DNA of 64,000 nt, taken from an uncultured bacterium (lineage in GTDB: Bacteria > CSSED10-310 > CALFER01). Positions 35,603-42,979 of the stretch are shown piece after piece. Each line of letters begins with the position of its first letter. The stretch's first letter is position 1. The notes beneath the pieces are model-generated. The model was not told the origin of the DNA, ran no database searches, and saw only the letters and a program-made list of their open reading frames with translations. The stretch spans positions 1-64,000 of the forward strand of contig CALFER010000002.1 of the NCBI GenBank assembly GCA_937951895.1, written 5' to 3'. The translations under genes were made by a program, and so were the position numbers.

Positions 35603-35605
35603 TCG

Positions 35606-37360
35606 TTACCCCTCGCTCGACAGCAGTCGATCCTGCAGTTCAACTCGCGTGACATGGATACACTGCGTCGGACACACACGCAGGCATTCTCCGCACCGGA
35701 TACAGCGATCGGAATCGATGACAATCCCGGCAACTTCGTTCCATCTGGAGGTTTTGGTCCATGTTCCCGGGCGGGGTGGCTGCGCAGGCGATAGACCGAG
35801 TTCGATGCAGTTCCGCGGGCAGGCCTCGACGCAAAGCCGACAGTAAATGCAATCCGGGATGTGAATTTCATACTTGAGATTGCAGAGATAGCAGCGTTGC
35901 GATTCGCTCAGACCCAGGTCCGGATCGAATCCGAGTTCGACTTCGGCGTCCTGTGACGCGAATCGATCCGGGAGATCGAGGGAGGGCATATGGGTGCGGG
36001 GAATAAAATCCCATGCTCGCTGGCGGTGCGTGTCAGTCGAGGGCTGGAAGGAAACGACCTTCTTTCGCCGGATCCGCTTCATCAGATCGCCGTCGACCGA
36101 CGTCGCGACCTGCCGTCCGTGACCGATCGACTCGATCACCGTGGAAGCACCTCGGGCAAAATCACCGGCACCGTACAGTCCCTCGATGTTCGAACGGCCG
36201 GTGAGGGGGTCGAATCGGAGATCCGAGTCTGGCGCGCCGGTGAGTCGGGTGTCGGGACCCTGGCCGATGGCGGCAATGATGGTGTCCGCAGCGAGATCGA
36301 ATTCTGAACCTTCGATCGGAATGACCGTCCGGCCGCTTCGACCGCGCACGCCTCCGAATCGATTACGCGCAAAGCGCACACCGGTTGCGTGTGTATCGCC
36401 CTGGATGGACATGGACGACACCAGCGACACGAACCGGATGCCCTCTCGCTTGACATCGAGGATTTCCTCCCGGGTCACGGTGAGATCCTCCTCGACATTC
36501 CGAATGCAGATCACGATGTCCTTCGATCCCAATCGGCGGGCGGTTCTGGCGCAATCCATGGCGGTAAAACCTCCGCCAAGGACAATGACGCGGTCACCGA
36601 TCGCGGGAGTTTCCCCCTGATTGACCCGGATCATGAAATCGAGTCCCGAAAGGACGCCGGGGAGATTCTCACCGGGAATGGCAAGACTTCTCGGAGAGAA
36701 GCAGCCGGCTGCGAGCACGACTGCATCATGGCGTTGGAGCAGATCAGGAATCCGGATATCTTTTCCGAGCGCACACCCGAATTCGATCGCAATTCCCAGG
36801 CGCACGATGTTGTAGATTTCACGGTCGATCACGTCCCGTGGCAGACGGAACGAGGGGATTCCATACCGCAGCATACCTCCGGGTTCCGCCATCTGTTCAT
36901 AGATCGTCACACGGTGACCGAAGACAGCCAGGGAGTGGGCGACCGCGAGTCCGGCAGGGCCGGCACCGATGACTCCGATGGAGCGGCCGGTCGCCGGGAA
37001 CATGTCTTCGGTGATCACGTGATCCGGGGTCTTCTGATCCGCTGCGAATCGTTTCAGATAACAGATCGAGACTGGTTCGCCAAGATCGGTTTCGCCGTGT
37101 CTGCAGGCGAGTTCACAGGGGCGGGAGCAGATCCGCCCCAGAACCCCGGGGAACAGATTCGACCGCCGGTTGATCCCGTAGGATCGGTTGAAGTTCCGAC
37201 GATATATCTGCTCGATGTAACCCGGAATATTCGTCTGAGCCGGGCAGGCCCACTGGCAAGGAATATTCGTCCGGATATACTCGATATCATCCGGATGATC
37301 GCTCTCACCGGACAAATCCTGCCAAGGTGCCCCAATACGATACCGGATGTCGTGCATCAT
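35606..37360 (-). CDS. GltD-like FAD/Fe-S oxidoreductase with C-terminal 2[4Fe-4S] domain
   Basis: The 584-residue protein has an N-terminal Fe-S helical domain (CQWACPAQTNIP, CSRPCELACRHGE). FAD-binding GVIGAGPAGLAVAHSLAVFG and NAD(P)-binding VIVLGGGFTAMDCARTARRLG follow, and GLYGAGDFARGAST closes the flavin site. The C-terminal ferredoxin-like domain has CIYCRLCVEACPRNC and CIRCGECLRVCPTQC. Family members include GltD, NfnB and AegA-like proteins that move electrons between NADPH and ferredoxin. As first gene of the Kor operon it probably links 2-oxoacid oxidation to NADP(H). The start is at the first of two tandem ATGs (37360); the second is equally possible. A longer start at 37405 lacks homology. 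Confidence 0.88.
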   Translation of the reverse strand: MMHDIRYRIGAPWQDLSGESDHPDDIEYIRTNIPCQWACPAQTNIPGYIEQIYRRNFNRSYGINRRSNLFPGVLGRICSRPCELACRHGETDLGEPVSICYLKRFAADQKTPDHVITEDMFPATGRSIGVIGAGPAGLAVAHSLAVFGHRVTIYEQMAEPGGMLRYGIPSFRLPRDVIDREIYNIVRLGIAIEFGCALGKDIRIPDLLQRHDAVVLAAGCFSPRSLAIPGENLPGVLSGLDFMIRVNQGETPAIGDRVIVLGGGFTAMDCARTARRLGSKDIVICIRNVEEDLTVTREEILDVKREGIRFVSLVSSMSIQGDTHATGVRFARNRFGGVRGRSGRTVIPIEGSEFDLAADTIIAAIGQGPDTRLTGAPDSDLRFDPLTGRSNIEGLYGAGDFARGASTVIESIGHGRQVATSVDGDLMKRIRRKKVVSFQPSTDTHRQRAWDFIPRTHMPSLDLPDRFASQDAEVELGFDPDLGLSESQRCYLCNLKYEIHIPDCIYCRLCVEACPRNCIELGLSPAQPPRPGTWTKTSRWNEVAGIVIDSDRCIRCGECLRVCPTQCIHVTRVELQDRLLSSEG

Positions 37361-37417
37361 GCTCCATCCCCTGTCTTTTCCAAAGGTCCGGGGGAAGCCT
37401 GCCAATCCGGACCCGTA

Positions 37418-38023
37418 TCAATCGGATGACGAAAAAACCATCCGAGATGATTCATCGATCGATTCCTGACGGATCGGATGGCGACTGACGAACCACCACC
37501 ATACAGCGAGGATCGCGAGTGTTCCGACGATCCAGACAATCCGCAGCGACGATTGGGTGGATGAATTCAGCGATTCGCCCACAAGAAATCCAAATCCCGC
37601 CACGCACAGCGCCCAGATCAGACAATTGATTGTCTGGGCGAGAGCGAACCATTGAACCTTGAGTCGACTGAAGCCGAACGCGATTGCCCCGATCAGACGC
37701 GCTCCGTAGAAGTATTGGAGCAGAAACACCGATAACCAGGGATTTTTCCTGATCAAGCGATCGATTTGGTTCATGGTCGTACCGGTGCGGGGGTGCCGGT
37801 TTGGATGGATGCCGCGAGTGATCATGATCTTGCCGATGCCGAACCAGAACAGATGACCGATCCAGGCGGAAAAGAACCCGACTGCCCAGACTTCAAACGG
37901 ATCAAGAAGATGGTGGCTGGCGAGAATCCCGGCGCCGGCCAGAACGACCTGCCCCTCGAAAAAGCAACCGATCGCGACCGCCCAGAGACCATAATTCATC
38001 AGGAAATCGTTCATCAGATCCAT
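37418..38023 (-). CDS. DedA-family membrane protein
   Basis: The ~201-residue protein is a DedA/VTT (SNARE-associated) protein: GCFFEGQVVLAGAGILASHHLL, then the conserved segment around GIGKIM and LQYFYGARLIGAIAFGFSRL with the characteristic basic and acidic residues, and three later membrane helices. DedA proteins act in membrane lipid (undecaprenyl phosphate or phospholipid) translocation. The start is uncertain: ATG 38023 is chosen; a TTG at 38062 and an ATG at 38014 are alternatives and none has a strong ribosome-binding site. It is 57 bp upstream of the GltD-like gene on the same strand. Confidence 0.8.
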   Translation of the reverse strand: MDLMNDFLMNYGLWAVAIGCFFEGQVVLAGAGILASHHLLDPFEVWAVGFFSAWIGHLFWFGIGKIMITRGIHPNRHPRTGTTMNQIDRLIRKNPWLSVFLLQYFYGARLIGAIAFGFSRLKVQWFALAQTINCLIWALCVAGFGFLVGESLNSSTQSSLRIVWIVGTLAILAVWWWFVSRHPIRQESIDESSRMVFSSSD

Positions 38024-38142
38024 CCGGGCCAGTTTATTGAATTTTTTAGGAAACTCAATCAATTTATCTTACGGATCTTCGCGTCCCGTCCAACACGGCA
38101 GAAATTTCACACATTCATCGATTTTTTTCAGATGCAGCGCGG

Positions 38143-39114
38143 TTATCTGACATTTTTCATCAACGCCTTGAACGACGGGTCGTTCCAATACTTCTGAAAC
38201 GAACTGTCAGTCGAGGGATCTGGAAGGACTTCGCCTTTCAGCATGTTCTGCTTGAACTTGAAAGCCTGTTCGAGGGATTGAATCGCCCTGGGAAGATCAT
38301 TCATCTCAGAATACGCACACGCTGAATTATAATGGAACATCGGGAAATCCGGGCGAACCGACAGCCCGTACTCAAACACGGCCAAAGCTTCCCTGGGCTT
38401 CCCGGATATCCCATACGCCATACCATAGTTATCGATCATGATCAGAAAATCAGATTCTGGCAGCGATCTCTGCTGCTTTTCCTGTTCAAATGCCCGGGAA
38501 TAATACTGAATCGCTTCCGAATACTTACCCTGCTGATAGAAGTAACTACCGAAGACGAAATTGTCCTGACCAACCGGAACATAATCCGCAACAAGCTTTA
38601 CGCTCCCGATCATGTTGTTAAAGAGCTTTTCATCCTCCGGTTTGAAATCAACTTTGGAAACATGCAGATCGATCTGGACTTCGTCACGGAGCATATAGAT
38701 GAAGACGTTTTTTTGATTGACTCCCTTCAAAGGCGGAACATCCTTGAGGATATACTCCAGGAAAGCCCTATCCTTCTGCTCATACTTCGCGGGATCGCTC
38801 ATGCTCCACTTGGCTTTCAATCGATCGAATGCACGATCCCGAATCTCGGTCACCGTCAACCCTTCGTAGGAAGCGGTCAGAAATACCGAAACGATCATCA
38901 GTGTCCCGGGATTCTCGAGTTGAATGCTTCGTCCTTTGAATCCAAGGCGAATGTTCTCATCCTGCACATTGAATCCGGTCGTATCGAGTTCGAGGGCCCA
39001 GGTTTTTCCTGGGAGTGCCAACCGGGTGGTCTCAGCGACACATCCCCTTGTCAGCCATATTGTGTGAATGAGAATCGAGCACACAATCAACAAACCCGTA
39101 GCTGATCGTTTCAA
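38143..39114 (-). CDS. Exported TPR-repeat protein
   Basis: The 323-residue protein starts at a TTG (39114) preceded by GGGAGG five bases upstream. The signal peptide is about residues 1-29 (LLIVCSILIHTIWLTRGCVA). Residues ~30-190 form an unassigned globular domain (LALPGKTWALELDTTGFNVQ). From ~195 there are at least two or three tetratricopeptide repeats (NFVFGSYFYQQGKYSEAIQYYSRAF; GMAYGISGKPREALAVFEYGL; NSACAYSEMNDLPRAIQSLEQAF). It probably acts as a periplasmic or surface scaffold; partners are unknown. The longer reading from 39213 is rejected because it bypasses the good ribosome-binding site and signal peptide. Confidence 0.82.
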   Translation of the reverse strand: MKRSATGLLIVCSILIHTIWLTRGCVAETTRLALPGKTWALELDTTGFNVQDENIRLGFKGRSIQLENPGTLMIVSVFLTASYEGLTVTEIRDRAFDRLKAKWSMSDPAKYEQKDRAFLEYILKDVPPLKGVNQKNVFIYMLRDEVQIDLHVSKVDFKPEDEKLFNNMIGSVKLVADYVPVGQDNFVFGSYFYQQGKYSEAIQYYSRAFEQEKQQRSLPESDFLIMIDNYGMAYGISGKPREALAVFEYGLSVRPDFPMFHYNSACAYSEMNDLPRAIQSLEQAFKFKQNMLKGEVLPDPSTDSSFQKYWNDPSFKALMKNVR

Positions 39115-39159
39115 GTTTACCTCCCTGACGGCGCGATGCAGTTGCCCGGTAATCTTGTA

Positions 39160-39188
39160 AATGTAATCAGCACCCCGCATGTTGTCAA
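39160..39188 (-). promoter_or_regulatory. Sigma-70-type promoter of the TPR gene
   Basis: On the minus strand a perfect TTGACA (39188-39183) is followed after exactly 17 bp by TACATT (39165-39160, 4 of 6). It lies 46 bp before the TTG start and 87 bp from the insertion sequence end, so the insertion leaves it intact. The rest of the 39115-39274 gap holds nothing else recognisable. Confidence 0.55.
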
Positions 39189-39274
39189 CAATCGAACATG
39201 TTGGTTCAAGCAACTGCGTCGGTCCGATTCATACCGCTCACATGCAACTTTTACTTCCTCCTCCTGTTTCATTA

Positions 39275-39301
39275 GGAATCTATTCAAATTAAACTTGACA
39301 T
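39275..39301 (+). repeat. Left terminal inverted repeat of the insertion sequence
   Basis: It pairs with 40548-40574. About 19 of 27 positions match, best in the outer 11 (GGAATCTATTC against GGAGTCTATTC). The transposase promoter -35 box TTGACA (39295-39300) lies inside this repeat. Confidence 0.75.
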
Positions 39302-39322
39302 AGGTGTTGTGAGTGCTATATT
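39295..39322 (+). promoter_or_regulatory. Transposase promoter, apparently leaderless
   Basis: TTGACA (39295-39300), a 16-bp spacer and TATATT (39317-39322) form a near-consensus promoter. The -10 box ends six bases before the transposase ATG at 39329, so transcription would start at the start codon. No ribosome-binding site fits between them. Confidence 0.6.
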
Positions 39323-39328
39323 GGAACA

Positions 39329-40549
39329 ATGGAAGCCGATCGAGATCTCCAAACAAAATATAGGACACTGAAGCCGTTTTTAGATGAAAGGACCTGGCGA
39401 TTAACATTGGCAGCGGATGCTCGTCACTTGGGACGCGGGGGAATTACCCGTGTTGCGCAAGCAGGGGGCGTGTCTCGGATGACGATCTATGCCGGAATTC
39501 GAGAGTTAAAAGAAGCGGAAGAACATGGAATCGCCAAGGGTGTCGACCGGATACGAAAACCTGGTGCGGGGCGCAAGCAACGGGCGGATCATGATCCGAC
39601 CTTGCTGGAGGATCTGAACAGCATATTGGATCCGGTGACGCGGGGTGATCCGATGACGCCGCTGCGATGGACGAGCAAGAGCACTCCGAAGTTAGCGGAG
39701 GAGCTGCGACGAATGGGACACCAGATCTCTCAACCGACGGTCTGGCGGTTATTGGATGAGCTTGGGTATAGCATGCAATCGAACCGAAAGAGTCATGACG
39801 GATCGGATCATCCGGATCGCGATTTACAGTTTCAGTTCATCAATGAGACCGCGGTCGAATTTTTGCGTCGTGGGGATCCGGTAATTTCGGTGGATACGAA
39901 GAAAAAAGAGCTGATCGGTGATTTTAAGAATTCGGGACGGGAGTGGCAGAAGAAGGGGGAACCGCTCAAGGTACGGATACATGATTTTGCAGATCCTGAA
40001 TTAGGGAAGGCGATACCGTATGGCGTGTATGACATCGGGCGAAACGAGGGATGGGTCAGCGTTGGGATCACGCATGATACGGCTGAATTTGCAGTTGAGA
40101 CGATTCGTCAATGGTGGAAACGAATGGGTCAGAAACTGTATCCGAGCTCGCGATCGATTCTGATAACTGCGGATGGTGGCGGGAGCAATGGGTCCCGAGT
40201 GCGTTTATGGAAATGGGAGCTTTGTCGGTGGGCGGAAGAGACGGGGATGACGGTTCATGTCAGACATTTTCCACCGGGAACGAGTAAATGGAATAAGATC
40301 GAGCACCGCATGTTTTGCCATATCACTGAGAACTGGCGGGGCAGACCATTGGTCGAGTTGATGACGATCGTAAATCTGATCAGTTCGACTCGAACCACGG
40401 AAGGTCTTCGGATTGAAGCCGATGTCGATGAGATTTCCTATCCGACGGGTCAGAAGATATCGGATGAGGAGATGGAGCGATTACCCATCAATTTTTGTGA
40501 ATTTCACGGGAACTGGAATTATAGCCTGAGTCCTATCTCCACAATATAA
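39329..40549 (+). CDS. ISAzo13-type DDE transposase
   Basis: The 406-residue protein has an N-terminal helix-turn-helix (GITRVAQAGGVSRMTIYAGIRELK), a second DNA-binding region (STPKLAEELRRMGHQISQPTVWRLL) and a DDE-type catalytic core. Candidate acidic residues are in VISVDTKKKELIG, LITADGGGSNGSR and the later KWNKIEHRMFCHITENW. The end LSSTRTTEGLRIEADVDE-like region and SYPTGQKISDEEM are typical of ISAzo13/Rhodopirellula-type transposases. The frame is intact. The promoter is inside the left end of the element. Confidence 0.9.
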   Translation: MEADRDLQTKYRTLKPFLDERTWRLTLAADARHLGRGGITRVAQAGGVSRMTIYAGIRELKEAEEHGIAKGVDRIRKPGAGRKQRADHDPTLLEDLNSILDPVTRGDPMTPLRWTSKSTPKLAEELRRMGHQISQPTVWRLLDELGYSMQSNRKSHDGSDHPDRDLQFQFINETAVEFLRRGDPVISVDTKKKELIGDFKNSGREWQKKGEPLKVRIHDFADPELGKAIPYGVYDIGRNEGWVSVGITHDTAEFAVETIRQWWKRMGQKLYPSSRSILITADGGGSNGSRVRLWKWELCRWAEETGMTVHVRHFPPGTSKWNKIEHRMFCHITENWRGRPLVELMTIVNLISSTRTTEGLRIEADVDEISYPTGQKISDEEMERLPINFCEFHGNWNYSLSPISTI

Positions 40550-40574
40550 TGTATAGATTATTTAGAATAGACTC
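40548..40574 (-). repeat. Right terminal inverted repeat of the insertion sequence
   Basis: It is the reverse-complement partner of 39275-39301 and overlaps the last two bases of the transposase gene. The adjacent TTA (40575-40577) repeats the trinucleotide left of the element. Confidence 0.75.
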
Positions 40575-40589
40575 CTTAGACTGTCTGGA

Positions 40590-41726
40590 ATGAAACCGCT
40601 GCACCTTCCCAATCGAGTCATCCTGTATCTGATAATCCTGCTGTGTCACCCGATCGTTCAACCCGTCACGGCTACTGAGCTCCATTGCGAGGCATGTAAC
40701 AAATCGATCACAGGGCCGTACACCGTCTACTCGGCCGGATCGGAGCAGCATGTTTTCTGCGATGCATGCGACGAACGGCTCCCGCACTGTGCGGTCTGTT
40801 CGATACCGGTTGTATCCGCTTCGACAGGGTCCGGGGACATTCTCTGCAGGGATTGCAGGAGAACCGCCCGGTACTGCGCGGTGTGCAACAAGCGGATCAC
40901 CGGCGCTTATTTTACGTCTCAGGATCAGCTGCATGTTTACTGTGCCACATGTGTGGAAACCGCGCCGCGATGTGACGCCTGCACCGATATCCTCAGACCC
41001 GGCGGATACCGGCAGGTCGACGGTTACACGCTGTGCACCCGATGCGATCAGACCTTGTTCCGGTGTCATGCATGCGGAAAAGTCATCCTCGAGACATCCG
41101 TGACGTTCAACAATCTCCCCGAACGCTACTGCGCATCATGTGCCGCCAACCGCCCTCATTGCATCTCGTGCGGACGCCCATGCGAACCCGATGCAAAGGA
41201 ACTTCGAGGCGGCAATATGCTCTGTAACCTGTGCCGCCCCAGTGCCATGCTCGATCAGAACGCCATGCTCGTTCTGGCGCATGAGGTACGCGAGCATCTT
41301 CGATCACACTTGCTGCTGACCATTGTGCGCCCGATCGAGATCGTCATGGTGGACGCCCTGGGCACCTTTGAAGACCCCTCATTCCGCGAATCCGGCCGGT
41401 TCATACAGACCGGCGAGCGTTTCCGGATCGAGATTCTCCGGGGGCTTTCCTGGGAAAAATGTCTCGAAACACTGGCTCACGAATTCGGTCACGCCTGGCA
41501 GGCCGAAAACCTGCCCGGAATTCGCGATTCCGAAACACGGGAGGGGTTCGCTCAATGGACGGCCGCCAAGGTGCTCGAAAATTACGGACTGACACATCTG
41601 ATCCGGCAAATCGAAGAGCGCGATGATCTGTACGGAAAGGGCTACCGCGCCATGATCGCCCTCGAACAGCGACTCGGCATCGAAGGCATGTTCCAATCAC
41701 TCCGGAAACGATCCGGATCTTCGTGA
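40590..41726 (+). CDS. Secreted LIM-like zinc-finger protein with DA1-like metallopeptidase domain
   Basis: The 378-residue protein has a signal peptide (VILYLIILLCHPIVQPVTA, mature near residue 30). Residues 30-210 hold five to six Cys-pair zinc-binding modules of LIM/treble-clef type (CEACNKSI, CDACDERLPHCAVC, CRDCRRTARYCAVC, CATCVETAPRCDAC, CTRCDQTLFRCHAC, CASCAANRPHCISC). The C-terminal domain has the zinc peptidase helix TLAHEFGHAWQAENLPG and REGFAQWTAAKVLE, matching the DA1-like family known from plant ubiquitin-activated peptidases. Active-site residues look intact. The insertion sequence ends 13 bp before the ATG, and no good ribosome-binding site is visible there, so expression may be altered. 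It is followed by a peroxiredoxin 11 bp downstream. Confidence 0.85.
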   Translation: MKPLHLPNRVILYLIILLCHPIVQPVTATELHCEACNKSITGPYTVYSAGSEQHVFCDACDERLPHCAVCSIPVVSASTGSGDILCRDCRRTARYCAVCNKRITGAYFTSQDQLHVYCATCVETAPRCDACTDILRPGGYRQVDGYTLCTRCDQTLFRCHACGKVILETSVTFNNLPERYCASCAANRPHCISCGRPCEPDAKELRGGNMLCNLCRPSAMLDQNAMLVLAHEVREHLRSHLLLTIVRPIEIVMVDALGTFEDPSFRESGRFIQTGERFRIEILRGLSWEKCLETLAHEFGHAWQAENLPGIRDSETREGFAQWTAAKVLENYGLTHLIRQIEERDDLYGKGYRAMIALEQRLGIEGMFQSLRKRSGSS

Positions 41727-41737
41727 AGGGAGTCACC

Positions 41738-42238
41738 ATGAAATCTGTCCCTCTGGCATTCACACTCATGATCATGCTTCCATTCGGTGTTCATGCCGAA
41801 CTGAAAATCGGGGATCCCGCCCCGGATTTCACGCTCACGGACATGGACGGCAGGGATCATACTCTGTCCGGATACAAAGGCCGGATTGTCGCACTGTATT
41901 TTTACCCCAAAAACGACACACCGGGCTGCACCAAGGAAGCCTGCAATTTGCGAGACAACTTCTCCACGCTTTCGGATGCCGGCATCACCGTGCTCGGCGT
42001 CAGTTACGATTCGCCGGATTCGCACAAGGCCTTCACCGACAAACACAAACTCCCGTTCACGCTCCTGTCGGACAGCAAAAAAACCGTCTCGAAACTGTAC
42101 GGCGCCGACGGAATGCTGATGCCCAAGCGCATGACCTTTCTGATCGATACCGAGGGTAAGATCATGCATGTGTTCGATTCGGTCAAAACCGATGCTCATG
42201 CCGCCCAAATCATGGAGGTCGTGAAACCGTCCAAGTAA
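41738..42238 (+). CDS. bcp: Exported peroxiredoxin (Bcp/AhpC-TSA family)
   Basis: The 166-residue protein has a signal peptide (SVPLAFTLMIMLPFGVHA). The peroxiredoxin fold shows IGDPAPDFTLTDMDG and YFYPKNDTPGCTKEACNLRDNF, where the Cys after PG is peroxidatic and the Cys five residues later is a likely resolving Cys, as in Bcp/PrxQ. It reduces peroxides with thioredoxin-like donors; export to the periplasm is unusual for Bcp but known for some homologues. The ATG at 41738 has a GGGAG site; the GTG 15 bp earlier overlaps the previous stop and is rejected. It is probably co-transcribed with the DA1-like gene. Confidence 0.9.
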   Translation: MKSVPLAFTLMIMLPFGVHAELKIGDPAPDFTLTDMDGRDHTLSGYKGRIVALYFYPKNDTPGCTKEACNLRDNFSTLSDAGITVLGVSYDSPDSHKAFTDKHKLPFTLLSDSKKTVSKLYGADGMLMPKRMTFLIDTEGKIMHVFDSVKTDAHAAQIMEVVKPSK

Positions 42239-42274
42239 GCAAGCCGCACACCGGAACACGCTCGGCCGGAACGC

Positions 42275-42976
42275 CTACGTCCGTTCACGCCGACGATAAA
42301 ACTCGAACATGAAGAATTCCCATTCCCGAGTGATCGTCGTTTTTTCCGGCGACACCTGATCGAGCATCTCGAAAGACCCCGATTCCCAACTCATGATCTG
42401 ATAGACCGCATCTTCCCCGAAGCAGTTTCGGGCTTCGGCATGCACAATTTCGCCATCCACGAAATAGACCTTCCCGTCTCGACCGTCACACTGGATCTTG
42501 AGCAACCCGGTCTGGCGGATGAGGTGGTTGAGTTGCAGGATGTCCAGGATTTTCAGATTCCGGATGAGGCCGGTAAAGCCGGGACTCCGCCGCTTTTCAT
42601 CTCGGACCGCCAACAATTCGAACGCGGCGTCGATCATTTCCAACACGTCAAACGGCTTCGGAAAATAACGCACAGCACCCAGTTTTTCGACCTGATCATG
42701 AATCGTCTCGGTCCCGAATCCCGTCATGACGAAAATCACCGGATCCGACCCGAGCGTCTGGATTTTTTCGAGGAGTTCGATACCGCTGAGATTGGGCATG
42801 TGGATATCGGTGATCAGCAGATCGAGAGATTTGAGCTGTTTGATACAGGCGAACGCTTCGAGACCCGATTGCGCCTGGTAGATCTTCAGTTCGGGGTCTT
42901 TCCGACGCAGGCCGGTTGCGAGCGTCCAGGTGATGCTCTCTTCGTCATCCACAATCAGGACATTTCGAACTGTCAT
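42275..42976 (-). CDS. Response regulator with receiver and DUF4388 (PatA-type) output
   Basis: The 233-residue protein has receiver residues 1-125: LIVDDEESI, phospho-Asp in LLITDIHMPNLSG, Thr in FVMTGFG and Lys in RYFPKPFD. Residues ~135-225 match the DUF4388/PATAN domain (FTGLIRNLKILDILQLNHLIRQTGLLKIQ, KVYFVDGEIVHAEA), which mediates protein-protein contacts in gliding, heterocyst and chemosensory systems and does not bind DNA. No kinase is adjacent. It lies 3 bp after the M1 peptidase gene on the same strand, so the two may be co-transcribed. Confidence 0.88.
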   Translation of the reverse strand: MTVRNVLIVDDEESITWTLATGLRRKDPELKIYQAQSGLEAFACIKQLKSLDLLITDIHMPNLSGIELLEKIQTLGSDPVIFVMTGFGTETIHDQVEKLGAVRYFPKPFDVLEMIDAAFELLAVRDEKRRSPGFTGLIRNLKILDILQLNHLIRQTGLLKIQCDGRDGKVYFVDGEIVHAEARNCFGEDAVYQIMSWESGSFEMLDQVSPEKTTITREWEFFMFEFYRRRERT

Positions 42977-42979
42977 GTG

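Larger units (their letters stand above)
39275..40574 (+). mobile_element. Complete ISAzo13-family-like insertion sequence
   Basis: The element is 1300 bp with one transposase gene. The termini are imperfect inverted repeats: GGAATCTATTCAAATTAAAC at the left and, in reverse complement, GGAGTCTATTCTAAATAATC at the right, with similarity extending about 27 bp. The element is flanked by the trinucleotide TTA at 39272-39274 and 40575-40577, consistent with a 3-bp target duplication. The insertion is intergenic, 160 bp upstream of the TPR gene and 13 bp upstream of the DA1-like gene. Intact ends and open reading frame suggest recent or active transposition. Confidence 0.85.

Noticed and set aside
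38126..38160. Hairpin with T-run as a terminator for the TPR gene
   Set aside because: The stem CAGAT/ATCTG is only 5 bp and overlaps the stop codon. On the coding strand the run after the stem is A, not T.
39117..39407. Small minus-strand frame spanning the IS left end
   Set aside because: It covers the terminal repeat and transposase start and lacks a ribosome-binding site and homology. The TTG at 39114 explains the real TPR gene.
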